Shown here piece by piece: positions 1 through 50,577 of a DNA stretch of 64,000 nucleotides. Source of the DNA: Siphlonurus alternatus (taxonomy: Eukaryota; Arthropoda; Insecta; Ephemeroptera; Siphlonuridae); contig OX463779.1 in NCBI GenBank assembly GCA_949825025.1, positions 37,706,203 to 37,770,202 on the forward strand, written 5' to 3'. Under the pieces are notes generated by a model that saw nothing but the letters and a program-made list of their open reading frames with translations, was not told the DNA's origin and ran no database searches. The position numbers were made by a program, and so were the translations under genes. Within the stretch, counting starts at the first letter, position 1; the number at the start of each line of letters is the position of its first letter.

Positions 1-38267
<38,267 letters not shown>

Positions 38268-38396
38268 TTAATTAAGGGACGTAACTCTTGATGTGTATAT
38301 TAATTTTAATTTACGATAGCTCAATTAACCAGTTAGAATTTTCGTGCAGATTAATTCAATATAAAATAATAATTAACAAAAACATAAGGTGTAGAA

Positions 38397-38402
38397 AATA
38401 AA
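38397..38402 (+). terminator. Candidate polyadenylation signal of the dynein gene
   Basis: The first AATAAA after the stop codon, 130 bp downstream. AATAAA is frequent in this AT-rich DNA, so the real 3' end is uncertain. Confidence 0.35.
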
Positions 38403-38986
38403 TTATATTTTTTTTCTGTCCTATGACCTACAGGGGCATGTACAAAGATATTATTATATCAGGCCTCAGCACAAAAGTAACAGCTAAAAGATCATCTACA
38501 TGAATTATGGAATTATGGCTTTCTCTGATAAAAGTTGTAATAAAAATTTTAATTTAATTAACAAAAAAAATATTGCTTTTGTTCCAGAATTATTGTAGGA
38601 TACTAAAGGTACAGTACATAGCTGAGCTATATATGAAATGTATACAAAACGTAAATAAAAAAATACACATATAACAATATTGCAAAGATGTATACTATAG
38701 TAGTATAAACGGCACCACATGGACAGGCGGCATGAAATTAAAGAATAATTAGTTCTCATGAACTTAGATTGTGTTACAAAAGCAGCTCAAGAATAATAAA
38801 TAATATAAATTTTTATGTAAAAACCTTATTTAGCCAAATATATTTGTAACGTTACTTTATCACTATTTTTTAGTGAGGTGCAAATTAAAAATTGTGTAAA
38901 TAAATGCATTAAAATTTAACAATGTGTTTATTCTGTAAGATATTTCAGTGTTTCTAAACCCTGCTTTTTAATTATTCGCTGTTTAA

Positions 38987-39332
38987 GGGTAAGGTAACGC
39001 CACCAATGTTAAAAAAAATCCCTCTCACAAAAATTCTGAAAAAAATTTAAAATGTTCTCCTCTACACCCCCTATCAGTAGCTAAAATATCAGGTATACAA
39101 ATACGATCTATTTTTTGAGTTATGAATTTTTAAAGTTGACCAATTTAACATGGGAGTTTCATTTCTCCATGTTAAAGTAGTCAACTTTAAAAATTTATAA
39201 CTCAAAACTAGATCGTATTTGTACACCTGATATTTTAGGTACTGATAGTGGGTATAGAGGAGAACATTTTAAATGTTTTTCAGAATATTTGTGAGAGGGA
39301 TTTTTTTTAACATTGGTGGCGTTACCTTACCC
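38987..39332. mobile_element. TTAA-flanked fold-back element A, copy 1
   Basis: The ends are GGGTAAGGTAACGCCACCAA and the inverted form. Flanking TTAA is at 38983-38986 and 39333-39336. The arms of about 165 bp are inverted copies around a short centre. A second copy is at 40889-41235. Confidence 0.8.
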
Positions 39333-39336
39333 TTAA

Positions 39337-39589
39337 GGGTAAGGTAACACGCCCAATTTAAAAATATTTCCACTCATGAAAATTGTGAAACATAGTAAAA
39401 CATACCTTAAAATTAGCTCCTCTACAACCCCTATCAGCAGCTAAAATACAGGTATACAAATTTATGTGCAACTGATACTTTAGCTACTGGTAGGGTATTT
39501 GGAGGGGAACATTTTAAAATATATGTTTCATAATTTAAACATGTGGGAATTTTTTTTAACATTAGGCGTGTTACGGTGTTACCTTACCC
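39337..39589. mobile_element. TTAA-flanked fold-back element B
   Basis: It is related to element A by its ends (GGGTAAGGTAACAC on both sides, inverted) but shorter. It shares the TTAA at 39333-39336 with element A and the TTAA at 39590-39593 with element C. Confidence 0.75.
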
Positions 39590-39593
39590 TTAA

Positions 39594-39968
39594 GGTAGAG
39601 ATAACGTCGAACAGCTGTTCGACGTAATCCCCTTTGATTAAAATGTAAACCTTAGCAAATTGACAAAAATTCTGAAATTTTTTAGAGGCAGATATTAGTG
39701 CCTAAAAGCCATAGAAAAAATTTTAAAACAATTTAACGAGCAGATTTTTTTTAATTAATTTTTTTAATTTTCAGCATAGAGGGCTTTCCCATGGAGAGCC
39801 AAACTAAAAAATTAATTTAAAAAAATCGGCTCGTTAAATGTTTTTGAAACTTTTTCTATGTCTTTTAGGCACTAATATCTGCCTCTCAAAAAATTTCAGA
39901 ATTTTTGTCAATTTGCTAAGGTTTACATGAATCAAAGGGGATTACAGCTGTTCGACGTTATCTCTACC
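39594..39968. mobile_element. TTAA-flanked fold-back element C, copy 1
   Basis: The ends are GGTAGAGATAACGTCGAAC and the inverted form. TTAA is at 39590-39593 and 39969-39972. Near each end is the palindrome CAGCTG inside AACAGCTGTTC. The second copy is at 42907-43293. Confidence 0.8.
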
Positions 39969-40296
39969 TTAAGAAAGAAATTAGTAGTTAAAAGTTTAAA
40001 AATAGGAACACAAGAAAATTGTAATTTTTATCAATTTTATTTTGTTTTACTACATTTAGATAATATAAAATTATTAGGAATTATGGCACTTATTTTTGAG
40101 TACACGTAGTGTTGAAAGTAAAAGCCATTGTTGACGCACTGGTAAGAAAACAAAGGAATGGCGTACAACACACTGATAATAGCCCTGGCTAGACAAAGAA
40201 ATTATGTACTTTCACCACAGAATAAGCGCAACATTTTTTTAAGTAGAAACCGTACCATACAAGCTTACATACTTGCAGGGTATTATATACATAAAA

Positions 40297-40331
<35 letters not shown>

Positions 40332-40888
40332 GATTCATAGCACTGTCAACATTGTTAGCTCTTATTTCAATGATACATCGTAGGAAATACCATTTTCTCG
40401 AAAATATTTGCCATTAACAAAAAAATAATGCAAATCATCCATGAAAAAGACACTGGATTTTAAAAGTCAATTTTCACTGACTGATTGCTCGTCTCACGTT
40501 TTTTTTTTGTTTTAATAGTAGAATTAATTTTAAGTAAAAATTATACAAGCAGAGAACTTATGCTTGACTGTCTTCCTCTGAAACTTTTGGTCACTCCATA
40601 AGACACTGATGGCTGAGAGTCTCTGCAGTACAAATTAAGTAGTTTTCATACAAGGTCGCATTTTGATACAAATAAACAAAATAAAAAAATCAATACATTC
40701 TTCTTCAGAGAATGTCTTTGAACAAAAAATACTGCTACATAATTTTTTTTTAGTCACTCAATGAGCATTCATTGTTTGTAATTATGTTGAGTTTGCTCAG
40801 TAAACATTTACAATAATATTATATGTATTATATATTAATAGTCATAGTGGCACTGGATGATAAAATAAAAATAAGAGAAAAAACTTAA

Positions 40889-41235
40889 GGGTAAGGTAAC
40901 ACCACCAATGTTAAAAAAAAATCCCTCACACAAAAATTCTGAAAAAAATTTAAAATGTTCTCCTCTACACCCCCTATCAGTAGCTAAAATATCAGGTATA
41001 CAAATTCGATCTAGTTTTTGAGCTATAAATTTTTAAAGTTGACTACTTTAACATGGAGAAATGGAAATCCCATGTTAAATTAGTCAACTTTAAAAATTCA
41101 TAACTCAAAAACTAGATCGTATTTGTATACCTGATATTTTAGCTACTGATAGGGGGTGTAGAGGAGAACATTTTAAATTTTTTTCAGAATTTTTGTGAGG
41201 GATTTTTTTTTAACATTGGTGGCGTTACCTTACCC
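40889..41235. mobile_element. TTAA-flanked fold-back element A, copy 2
   Basis: Nearly identical to 38987-39332, with TTAA at 40885-40888 and 41236-41239. The high similarity suggests recent spread. Confidence 0.8.
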
Positions 41236-41239
41236 TTAA

Positions 41240-42036
41240 GTGCAGGTGTTAAGCACCTGACAAAGGCTACCCATTAAAAACTTTACATTGATACAAAAAA
41301 TCAGTTTGCCTCCAGCTATATTGTCCAGTACCACATTATAATATCAGTTTTACAAGCCTTCATCTGCGTTGTCCTAGCACTAAATGTCTTTCTTAGACAA
41401 AAATTGGTTTCAAGTAATTAATCTTAATTTTTAAGTAAGTATTGAGAAATTGCGGACAATGTCCCAGATAAAGGCTTCAAAAAAATACTGAAGTAAAGTA
41501 ATAAAATTAACACTGAGCACTTATTTTAGTGCTTTTTAAATAAACAATATTGGTTAAAAAAGGAACACTTAAGTCAAGGCTTTTCTCGATATTTAGAAAA
41601 TAAATCTCTATAAAGTAAAAAAAAGTAAGATCGTGAGAGATTTATGCAAATGGAAGAGATATTTAACAAAAGTTGTGATACCGACTATGGAACAGAAATC
41701 ATTTAAACTCAAAACAGAGATTCTAAACCTAACAAAAATTTGTAATCTCCACCAAGAGTGTGAATTATTAAAATTATTTTGCATCCAAAATGCAAAAGTT
41801 GTATTGAAAAATTTTAGAAGGTGAAACAATATTGCCAGAAGCATGAAAGAAAGTGACACAAGATTTGGTCCAGCTACAGAGTGTTCAAGATTTTTGGAAA
41901 AATAATGAAGTCACAAATATGATCTTTAAAAATTTAACAAATTTTTGCCAACTTCAAAAGAAAGAAACAAGAGGTATTTGACTTTTAAAATTGTCCTCGC
42001 AGGTATTCTACAAACGATCATACTTTTGATAGTTAA

Positions 42037-42067
<31 letters not shown>

Positions 42068-42902
42068 TGCTTGACTTAAAATCTTCATGAAAAACAAAGA
42101 AATACAAAAAATCATCTTAATTTTAATAATGTATTTACAAAAATGAAAAAAAACTTTAACTGAAATGGGAGAAAAATTGTGAAATTAAACCTGTGTTATC
42201 AAATCTGTGTTAGTACATAATTAATCAAGAGTATGAGAGTATGAGGTATCAAATTTTCAACATTTTTGAAATTTTATATAGCTACCAGTATTTTGATAAG
42301 AAAATAGCTCAAATTAAGATGCATTTAGCATCTGAAAAAACAAAATTACAACAATATTTCCAAGAAGGATACCATTAATTACAATGTCATGAAATAAACA
42401 CAATTTGACAACAGGTTTCCTTAAAACTTTAATGGCTATTAAAAATATTTTATTTTTTCACCTATTCTGTCTCAGTTTTATAGCAACATCAGGTAATAAT
42501 AGGTTATCAGCACTACATAATTACTACAGCAAAGACAGTGTTGTCAGAATAGGCTGCACAAAAAAATTAAAAACAAAATTAAGAGAGCACAAATACAGCT
42601 TAACTTTAGTTCTAAAATAATAGTTTGACCCTGAGAGAGTAGTTAATATTCAGCATAAGTTGTAAAATATACCACCAAACAAATTAAAACAGCAACATCT
42701 TTGCTGTAACAAAATTTACTTATTTTTAATATGAAAGAAATTAGCTGTGAGTAAAAAAACAAATTGCATCGTCTTGGAAAAAATATTATGACGTGTGTGC
42801 AAAAAAATTGAATAGATTTAAACCTCCAACCATCTCAACCAAATTAAAGAACTTTAACATTTTAAGCTTGTTAAACAACTTTGTTGGTTTGTTTTTTTTA
42901 AA
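41240..42902. other. Intergenic AT-rich stretch
   Basis: No gene is supported. The short reading frames here are AT-driven. A poly-T run lies near 42040-42060. Confidence 0.5.
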
Positions 42903-42906
42903 TTAA

Positions 42907-43293
42907 GGTAGATATAACGCCGAACAGCTGTTCGACGTACTTCCGTTTGATTAACATGTAAACCTTAGCAAATTCACAAAAATTTTAAATTTTTTTTTTG
43001 AAAGGCAGATATTAGTGCCTAAAAGCCATAGAAAAAATTTCAAAACAATTTAACGAGCAGATTTTTTTTAATTAATTTTTTAAATTTTCAGCACAGGGCT
43101 TTCCCATGGAGAGACAAACTTGGAACTTAATTAAAAAAAATCGGCTTGTTAAATTGTTTTGAAATTTTTTCTATGGCTTTTAGGCATTAATATCTGCTTC
43201 TCAAAAAAATTTCAGAATTTTTGTGAATTTACTAAGGTTTGCATGTTAATCAAAGGGAAGTACGTCGAACAGCTGTTCAGCGTTATCTCTACC
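42907..43293. mobile_element. TTAA-flanked fold-back element C, copy 2
   Basis: Same family as 39594-39968, with TTAA at 42903-42906 and 43294-43297. It lies about 140 bp beyond the stop codon of the minus-strand gene and could be part of its 3' untranslated region. Confidence 0.8.
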
Positions 43294-43431
43294 TTAAAAA
43301 GTTTATAAACTATCAAGTCTTTTGGTGAGTATGGTTTGATGGTGAATCTACAGTACTGATGGCAAGTCTACAGGTGGTATATTCTACAGCACTACTGACA
43401 GCCTTACAAGAGGTGGATTAAACTGGCACCT

Positions 43432-44258
43432 CTAAAGGAGGTAGTTGAAGTTCTTGCTGTTGGTGCACATGTTGATGCTAAGCATCTTCATCTTGAGCAG
43501 AGCCGCCTTCTTTTTGTTCAGCTTGTAAACACCCATCACGATCTTGGCAATCAGCTCAGGAAGCAGCACCTTCAGGTAGTAGTTCATTTCCTGCAACAAA
43601 TAACACCAATGTCATTCATTTTGTTTCTCATTGGCCATCAAAAATGATAGGTCACTTTTCAAATGCATGATCATTTCAGTATCAGAATCCTTAAAACAGT
43701 ATCATTAACAATGAAAAGATTGACAAATTTTTATAATGGCAGAAGAAGCAGTCGAAGTTGGTTATGGCTTTTAAGCTTTATATCTTTATATTTCAGGTCT
43801 TCCCTTCCTACGATTTTACTTTTTGATTTACCACACATCTTACATTAAAAGACTGACAATATTATGAAAGGAAATATGACAGGATTAAGATGGATACTTA
43901 CCCTAATGTTCTGACAGCTCGTGACTGCGAAGCTCTCTCCCATCAGCCTGGCAAACAAAGAGAGACTTTTGGAACTGAAGATGGTGCAGCCGTTGACATA
44001 CTCCATTGAGTTGCGGTTCTCATACAGCTCGTGGTATTCCTGCAAAAACAATCAACATCGGCAACGTTTTTTTTTATCTGATGAAGCACTACAGAAATAC
44101 CTAATAGCATAGAATTTGTAAAAAACAACAATCTTTATCTCTTGTAATAAAAATGGCCAAGCAGGCTTAATGATTCATGTTTATATCTTGAATCCTGTAC
44201 TGACTGCCAGGTCCTCATTGAAAACAATGCAATTTTTCACTGCTGAGCATCTAAAAAA

Positions 44259-44289
<31 letters not shown>

Positions 44290-47200
44290 GCAAAAATAAA
44301 AAATAAACAAAATCATGGTGGAAGGTTTGCTGCAAATTTCAAAGTGGTTCATGATCTGCTACCTATTTTTTTTTTCTTTTTTCCTGACAAAGTCAAGAGC
44401 GATTTTAAGGAAATAAACAATGGGGAATTCTCCTACATTTATTTTAATTTTTTTTTTCAGATGCTCTATGTCTTGAAATTAAACGTCCCAAAACAAAAAA
44501 AGTTTCAATTTTCAAAATTGGAGACATGGGAATTTTTTAAAAATCTTCTTTCTTTTGAATTTAGCGCCAAAACGTGACGTAGAAACTGCTTAGCAGGCGA
44601 ATTTTTCCTGCAATAAATTTATATTTTCGATTATCACTCTTAAAGTAAACTGATATTAGGGAAAAAACTATTGATACTAGGGTAGAAAAACCCGCTGATT
44701 TCAATCGTGTTACTAAAATTTATAGCCAATCACTCCTTGACGCTCAAACTATGATATCAGGCAGTTGTTGTGTGTTAACTAGGGAGTTTCTACGTCACAA
44801 TTTTCAAGTTTGCGCGCGGGTTGCATACTTTGCCCCTATTCTAATAATCCCTCCAGAGTCCCCAAATTTGAGTTAAAAAAGTTGAAACTTAAGTCAAACT
44901 TATTGTTAATATGTACCCTATCATAATACAGTAGTTATATTAAAATTTGAGTTCTAAGAGAATTCCCCATTAAAGTTGTGATAAATATGTGAAAGAAAAG
45001 GGTAGGAATAACCAGCAAGGCTGTTTCACTAAAAAATTAGTTACATTTTGGTTTTCGTTTTAGTTTTTTAAACAATGCAAAATGTCTTAGAATTTAAAAT
45101 GTAGCTAATTTTCAAGTGAAACTGTGACTACAAGATTTTTTCCTGCTTTAACTTTTCGATTGGTAAGACCTTGATGGTAATTTATTCCAATATATATATA
45201 TATATATTTATATTTTAAATTTTAATAGCTGCGAGCACAATGATGAAAAAAGGAAAAAAATGACGACATTGCTTGCTGCAAAAATGCTTTCAGACTTAAT
45301 CTTGAGGTGAGGGGACTTCATATGTGCAGATGATGTTTGTGAACGGCTAGATTATAATGGTTAAAATAAAAGCTGGTACTCACATTGTGCCTCAGATTGA
45401 CGACTTCCCCCGACTTGATGGCTTGCAGGTACGGCAGATTTACGTCAAACATCCTCTTCACAATATCAGAGTCCAGCTCATCTATATCTCCACTCTCAAA
45501 ACCGGCTTGCAGCACTTTACAGTCACTCTGGTACTGGGGGTCATCAACTGAAACAAGCACAATGTTAGATAAAAAAAAATAGTCTCTAAATTACAATAAG
45601 TTATATGAACAAGCTGTAAAATATAATATTCAGTACAAACTTGACAGCAGAAGCATTTTAAAATTATTTTTGTACTGCATGTTCTTAAAAAATATCTTAA
45701 AAATAGCACACCAATAAATAAAATTATGAGGTAACATGACATAAATTACCCTAAACTCACCCCCATCATGACTTCAGAAATAACAATACAGTACATAATA
45801 AATTGCCCCGATAAAACTGGGACTTTGTAACCACCCTTGATTTAGTATACAGCTAAGTGCTGTTATTACTTTATTACATTACATCTTGCAACCATGCTGG
45901 GGCTTATCAGACACCCAGAACTCTTTCCTACACTCATCTGGGCTCCTACTACCAGATCTGTGCAGCCTGCAATTGTAGTGCAAGACTGCAGGTCAGCGGA
46001 GTATAGACAGCCGTAAGCTGCCTTCCTCCTACCAATTCTATCATTCAGTCTATCAGTCGCACTCATCCCAAGTCATGAAAAGTCTGCCGTGTTCGGAATT
46101 TGAATTCGGCAGACTTTTCGTGACTTGAGATGGGTGTGACTGATTACTTACTACAAACTGATACCCATTCCAAGTATATATACTTTTGAAAAAATTTTAC
46201 AGCAAAAAAAATTAGGTTGAATGTCCTAAAACCTACAAAACCTTTGGCATAATTTCACAACTCACTTGGATTTGGAAATTTCAACAGAGCCTCATCTTCT
46301 AATGGAGAATGTTTTGGCAGAGGAGTAGAACTTTTTACGGGACTGCGCAACTCGTTTACCATCTTCTTGAGGTTGTCCATTACCGACTCATTCCTTTCTT
46401 CATCATCACTTGCCTCAATCAGAATTGAACTATCAAAAGTAAATTTGTCAATTTTACAATCTGGAGTTTTAGGCGTGTCCACTGTTTGTTCCTCTTTAAC
46501 AGTTACCATTTCTTCTTTAGTGTGTCGACTGTTTTTGGTACCTGCATGAGACGACTTTTCTTTTTTCTCCCTTGCTTTACCTTGTTTGCTTCCAGACTTC
46601 TCAGATTTCTTTATTAATTTGGATGGTGAAGATAAATAAAATATTTTATCATCCAACTTTCTCTTTGCAGGGACATGGGTTGATGAATCCTTTTCCTTTG
46701 TTGTTTCAGTCTCTACTTTTGGTTTCTCTGATGGTGGAGTTTTTACCAGGTAATTGGCAATGCTGGGTTGATTTTTGGAGCAGCCGCCATTGTCTTTATT
46801 CTTTAAAGACAGCATGTTTGATTTTCCATTTTTCTTGTTATGTCTGGACTTCTTGGGAGAGATGTCTATGAAGGAAGATTTTGAGACACCAGAAGGTTCT
46901 TGTGTGGCATTCATCTTTGCAATTTTACTGTCAGAAGATGTCTTAAAATCAACTTCTTTTTGTTGAGATGTGACAAAAGATGGTTTCTTCTGTGAAGTTT
47001 CAACGAAGCAAGTCTCAACTTGTTGAGCTTTGGGTTGTAGTTGACGAAGTGGTGAGGACAAGAAATTCTTGGCCATCACTGGGAGTATCTTCTTCTTCGA
47101 ATTTTCATCATTCTTCTGAAACAATACAAATTTTTAACTGTAGTTAAACAGCTTTAGGAAAATAAAAATAATATGTTACTAGTACTACAATGGATATCCA

Positions 47201-50157
47201 CGGCAATAAACAAACAGACTACTTTGCCAAAGCCAAATAGCTCAGCCATTGACAAATAGTATTCAAGTATTCATTATTGCATTCAAGCTCATAAGTAGTG
47301 TAATGGAACAGAAAATCAAGCTAGCCTACCTGGAAAACTAAAACAAACAAGAGGTAAATTATGGGTAGACCACGTACATGACATATTAAAATGTACACTA
47401 CAGGCACTACTCAATTAAAGTTCACTAATATCTTGGATGCTATCAGAAGAGATATAAAATCCAAGATAGTGGCAGCTATCAAGTATGTATTAAAAAAAAA
47501 AAAGAGAAAGAACATCAAGACAGAAGAAATCTAATAAATGTTGAGCATTATCAGTTGAACTTGACTCATTGCCTGGTAGAAAAAGTATGCAGTCTCTATT
47601 GGCTTATTGAAAGAAAATGGCTCAACTGCCAAAATGTGGGCATAAGAAAAGAAGTCTAAGATAGCATAACTATTGAAGATTTTATTGTTGCACTATTTTG
47701 TGTATATGTATTAGCATATTAATATTATAGTTTATATACAAGGCATGAAAGGATTAGGTAGACCTAAAAAGGTTTGGTTGGATGTGATTGCAGAATGTTT
47801 GAAGAACAGAAGTGTTAAAAGTACACAGTGTAATAGAGAGTGCAGAAGGCAAAAGAGCTAGTGTTAATTATTTCAAAATTAAAACAAATTGGCTGTGGAG
47901 AAAATGCCTTAGCTTTATTTAAATCATATTTATCAGATAGAACACAATATGTAGAAATTAACTTTAAAGATGAAAATGACATTGATCATACAGTAAGATC
48001 CCCTGAATTAGGGGTTGTTTTAGGAGTGCCTCAGGGAGCAGGTTTGTCAGCAGATTTATATGGTATTACAACGGATGATTTAAAGCAAAAATTACCTGAA
48101 GTAACTCTCACACAATATGCAGACGATAAAAGTGTTGTTATATCTGCTAAAACTGATAAAGAAATAATTGAGAAAACAAACAACACAATAGTAAAATTTC
48201 AGGAGTGGTGTAATGAAACAAGACTAATAATAAACCCAAATAAATCTAAATATATTCAATTCCATTCAGATTTTAATTTTCCCACTAATAGTTTTTTGTT
48301 TAAAATTGGTAATTCAATAATAAAACGTTAAGAAAACACTAAATTTCTCGGATTAAATATTCAAGAAAATCTTAAATGGGATATCCATGTTAAACAAATT
48401 AGTAAAAAACTAAATTCTGCAAATTTTGCTTTGTTTTCAATCAAAAATTCAGTTTCCCTTGCTACCATGTTATCAATATATTATGCATACATTCATTCTC
48501 TTTTGTCTTTGAATATAATATTTTGGGGAACAATGGAATCAAATATTAATAATATTTTCATACTTCAAAAAAGGTCAATAAGAATATTGAAAAATTTAAA
48601 ACAACAAGAGTCATGTAAAACAAAATTTAAATTATTGGGAATAATGACGTTGCCATCTATGTATATATTTAACTGTATTATGTTTAAAAGGAAAAATAAC
48701 CATTTATATTTATTGCATAAAGATGTTCATTCTTACAATACCAGAAATAAAGCAAAAGTTGTTGTTCCTATGCATAGTAAATCAATTACAGAAAAAAGTA
48801 CTTATTATCAAACGTCTAAATTATATGATCAACTTCCTTATATGCTAAGAAATGTAAAAAATGAGACTTTGTTTAAAAATTTACTGAAGAAAATATTGAT
48901 TGATAAGGAATATTATGATGTTAAAATGTTTTTTCATAATGAGTCTAAAATTGTAGAGAGAGACATTTTAAAATTTACAACATCAAATAATATAAGAAAA
49001 TATTCATAGTGACTTTGAAGTAAAAAATAGATTTGATATTGTTTTGTCCTTTATTTTTATATTAGGAACTTGCTGTCATAGTGCTATGTATGTGTTATGT
49101 TTTAAATGTAAAAATTTGACAAGACTTATGCTGTATTGTGGCAATTTTTTGTCACTGTATTACCGCCAGTGGTCGAATAAAAATATTCTATTCTATTCTA
49201 TTTCTGAAACAAGTTGAGTATGCAAGAATAGAGTGCTTTGGAGGGCAATTTAAAGACGGCCGAGGTAATAATGCTGCTGGCTTACCCCATAAAGGGATAT
49301 GGCGTCATGTTATGTATGTATGTACGTAGTTCATATTAGTGAAAAAAGTTCAACGAAACAAGTAAGGTAGTTTATATTAGTTTAGAGTTAATAAAACTAA
49401 TAGCTTTTTACTTAAAAAATAAAAAAAGCATTACATTTCAATGGGGAAAAAATCAGTTTTTTAAATTACGAAGAGACAATAGCAAAAATTATGTTGGTGC
49501 AAGATAGCTTGCTTCATCTATACTATTAAAAACTCATTTTCTATTAGGTAACATATAAATCATTAACACTTTACTGCCCAGACCAGCATCAGCATTGATT
49601 ATTCTTGCCCTTCTAAATGAACATAAACCAGAAGTCAAATATAATACTTTGATGATTGATCACCAAATGGTCACCAAATCAAATGACAAATGAGGAACGA
49701 CACTTCATTAACACAAAGACAAAGTTATATTTTAGACCAAAATAATCAATGCTGGTGCGATGATAAATATTATTTACTCAGCTTTGATTACAGAAAAATA
49801 AGCAAAGGAATTTGCAAAAGAGAGTTTAAATTTTAGTCACTAGGCGGTAGTTGGGATACCAGTTGATTAATATGGTACATAAGAGGGGAGGCACGGCCAC
49901 AGTCTGTGAGGTTGTCATGGTGGTTGAGGGCAGCAGGTATCTGTTTTCTCTCTTGAGACTTGCAGTGATGCTCAGAACATGATCCTTCAGATCCAACCCA
50001 TTGTTTTCTGCAATGATAAATAGTGTTGTCATAATCACAGAAGAAAACCAAGTGGTAGTTAGAATTCAGTTTCCCCAACAGGTTTCATAAAATTCTTAGC
50101 ATATTTCAAGAACTCGTTGTAATATTAAGAGAAATGAAAATAAATTGGCAGGTACTG

Positions 50158-50245
<88 letters not shown>

Positions 50246-50525
50246 TTATTTATTTATTTATTTTTATTTATTTATTTATTACAGAGTTAGCTTACTACAG
50301 CATATTCTGCTATTGGTGTAAGCATTCAAACTTAACAACAGTATTAACAACAGTTGGAAGGATTGATAGGAAAGGAGGCGGCTGTGGCCTTGTGTTAGGA
50401 ACTGCCCCGGCATTTGCCTGGGAGTGACGATGGGAAACCACAGAAAACCATCATCGAGGCAGACGATACCAAAGGGAACGACCTTCGGCATCTCCCGAAT
50501 ACAGGCAGTATAGTGGAAGAACATA

Positions 50526-50577
<52 letters not shown>

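Noticed and set aside
42405..42620. 71-residue plus-strand frame in intergenic DNA
   Set aside because: AT-rich, begins in a run of short frames, with no motif or conserved-looking segment.
44170..44577. 135-residue plus-strand frame
   Set aside because: It translates a poly-T tract and one arm of a fold-back element.
49833..50078. 81-residue minus-strand frame over exon 6 of the minus-strand gene
   Set aside because: It is a different frame of the same exon. The phase from the preceding exon and the purine-first codon pattern support the frame beginning ENNGLDLKDHVL.
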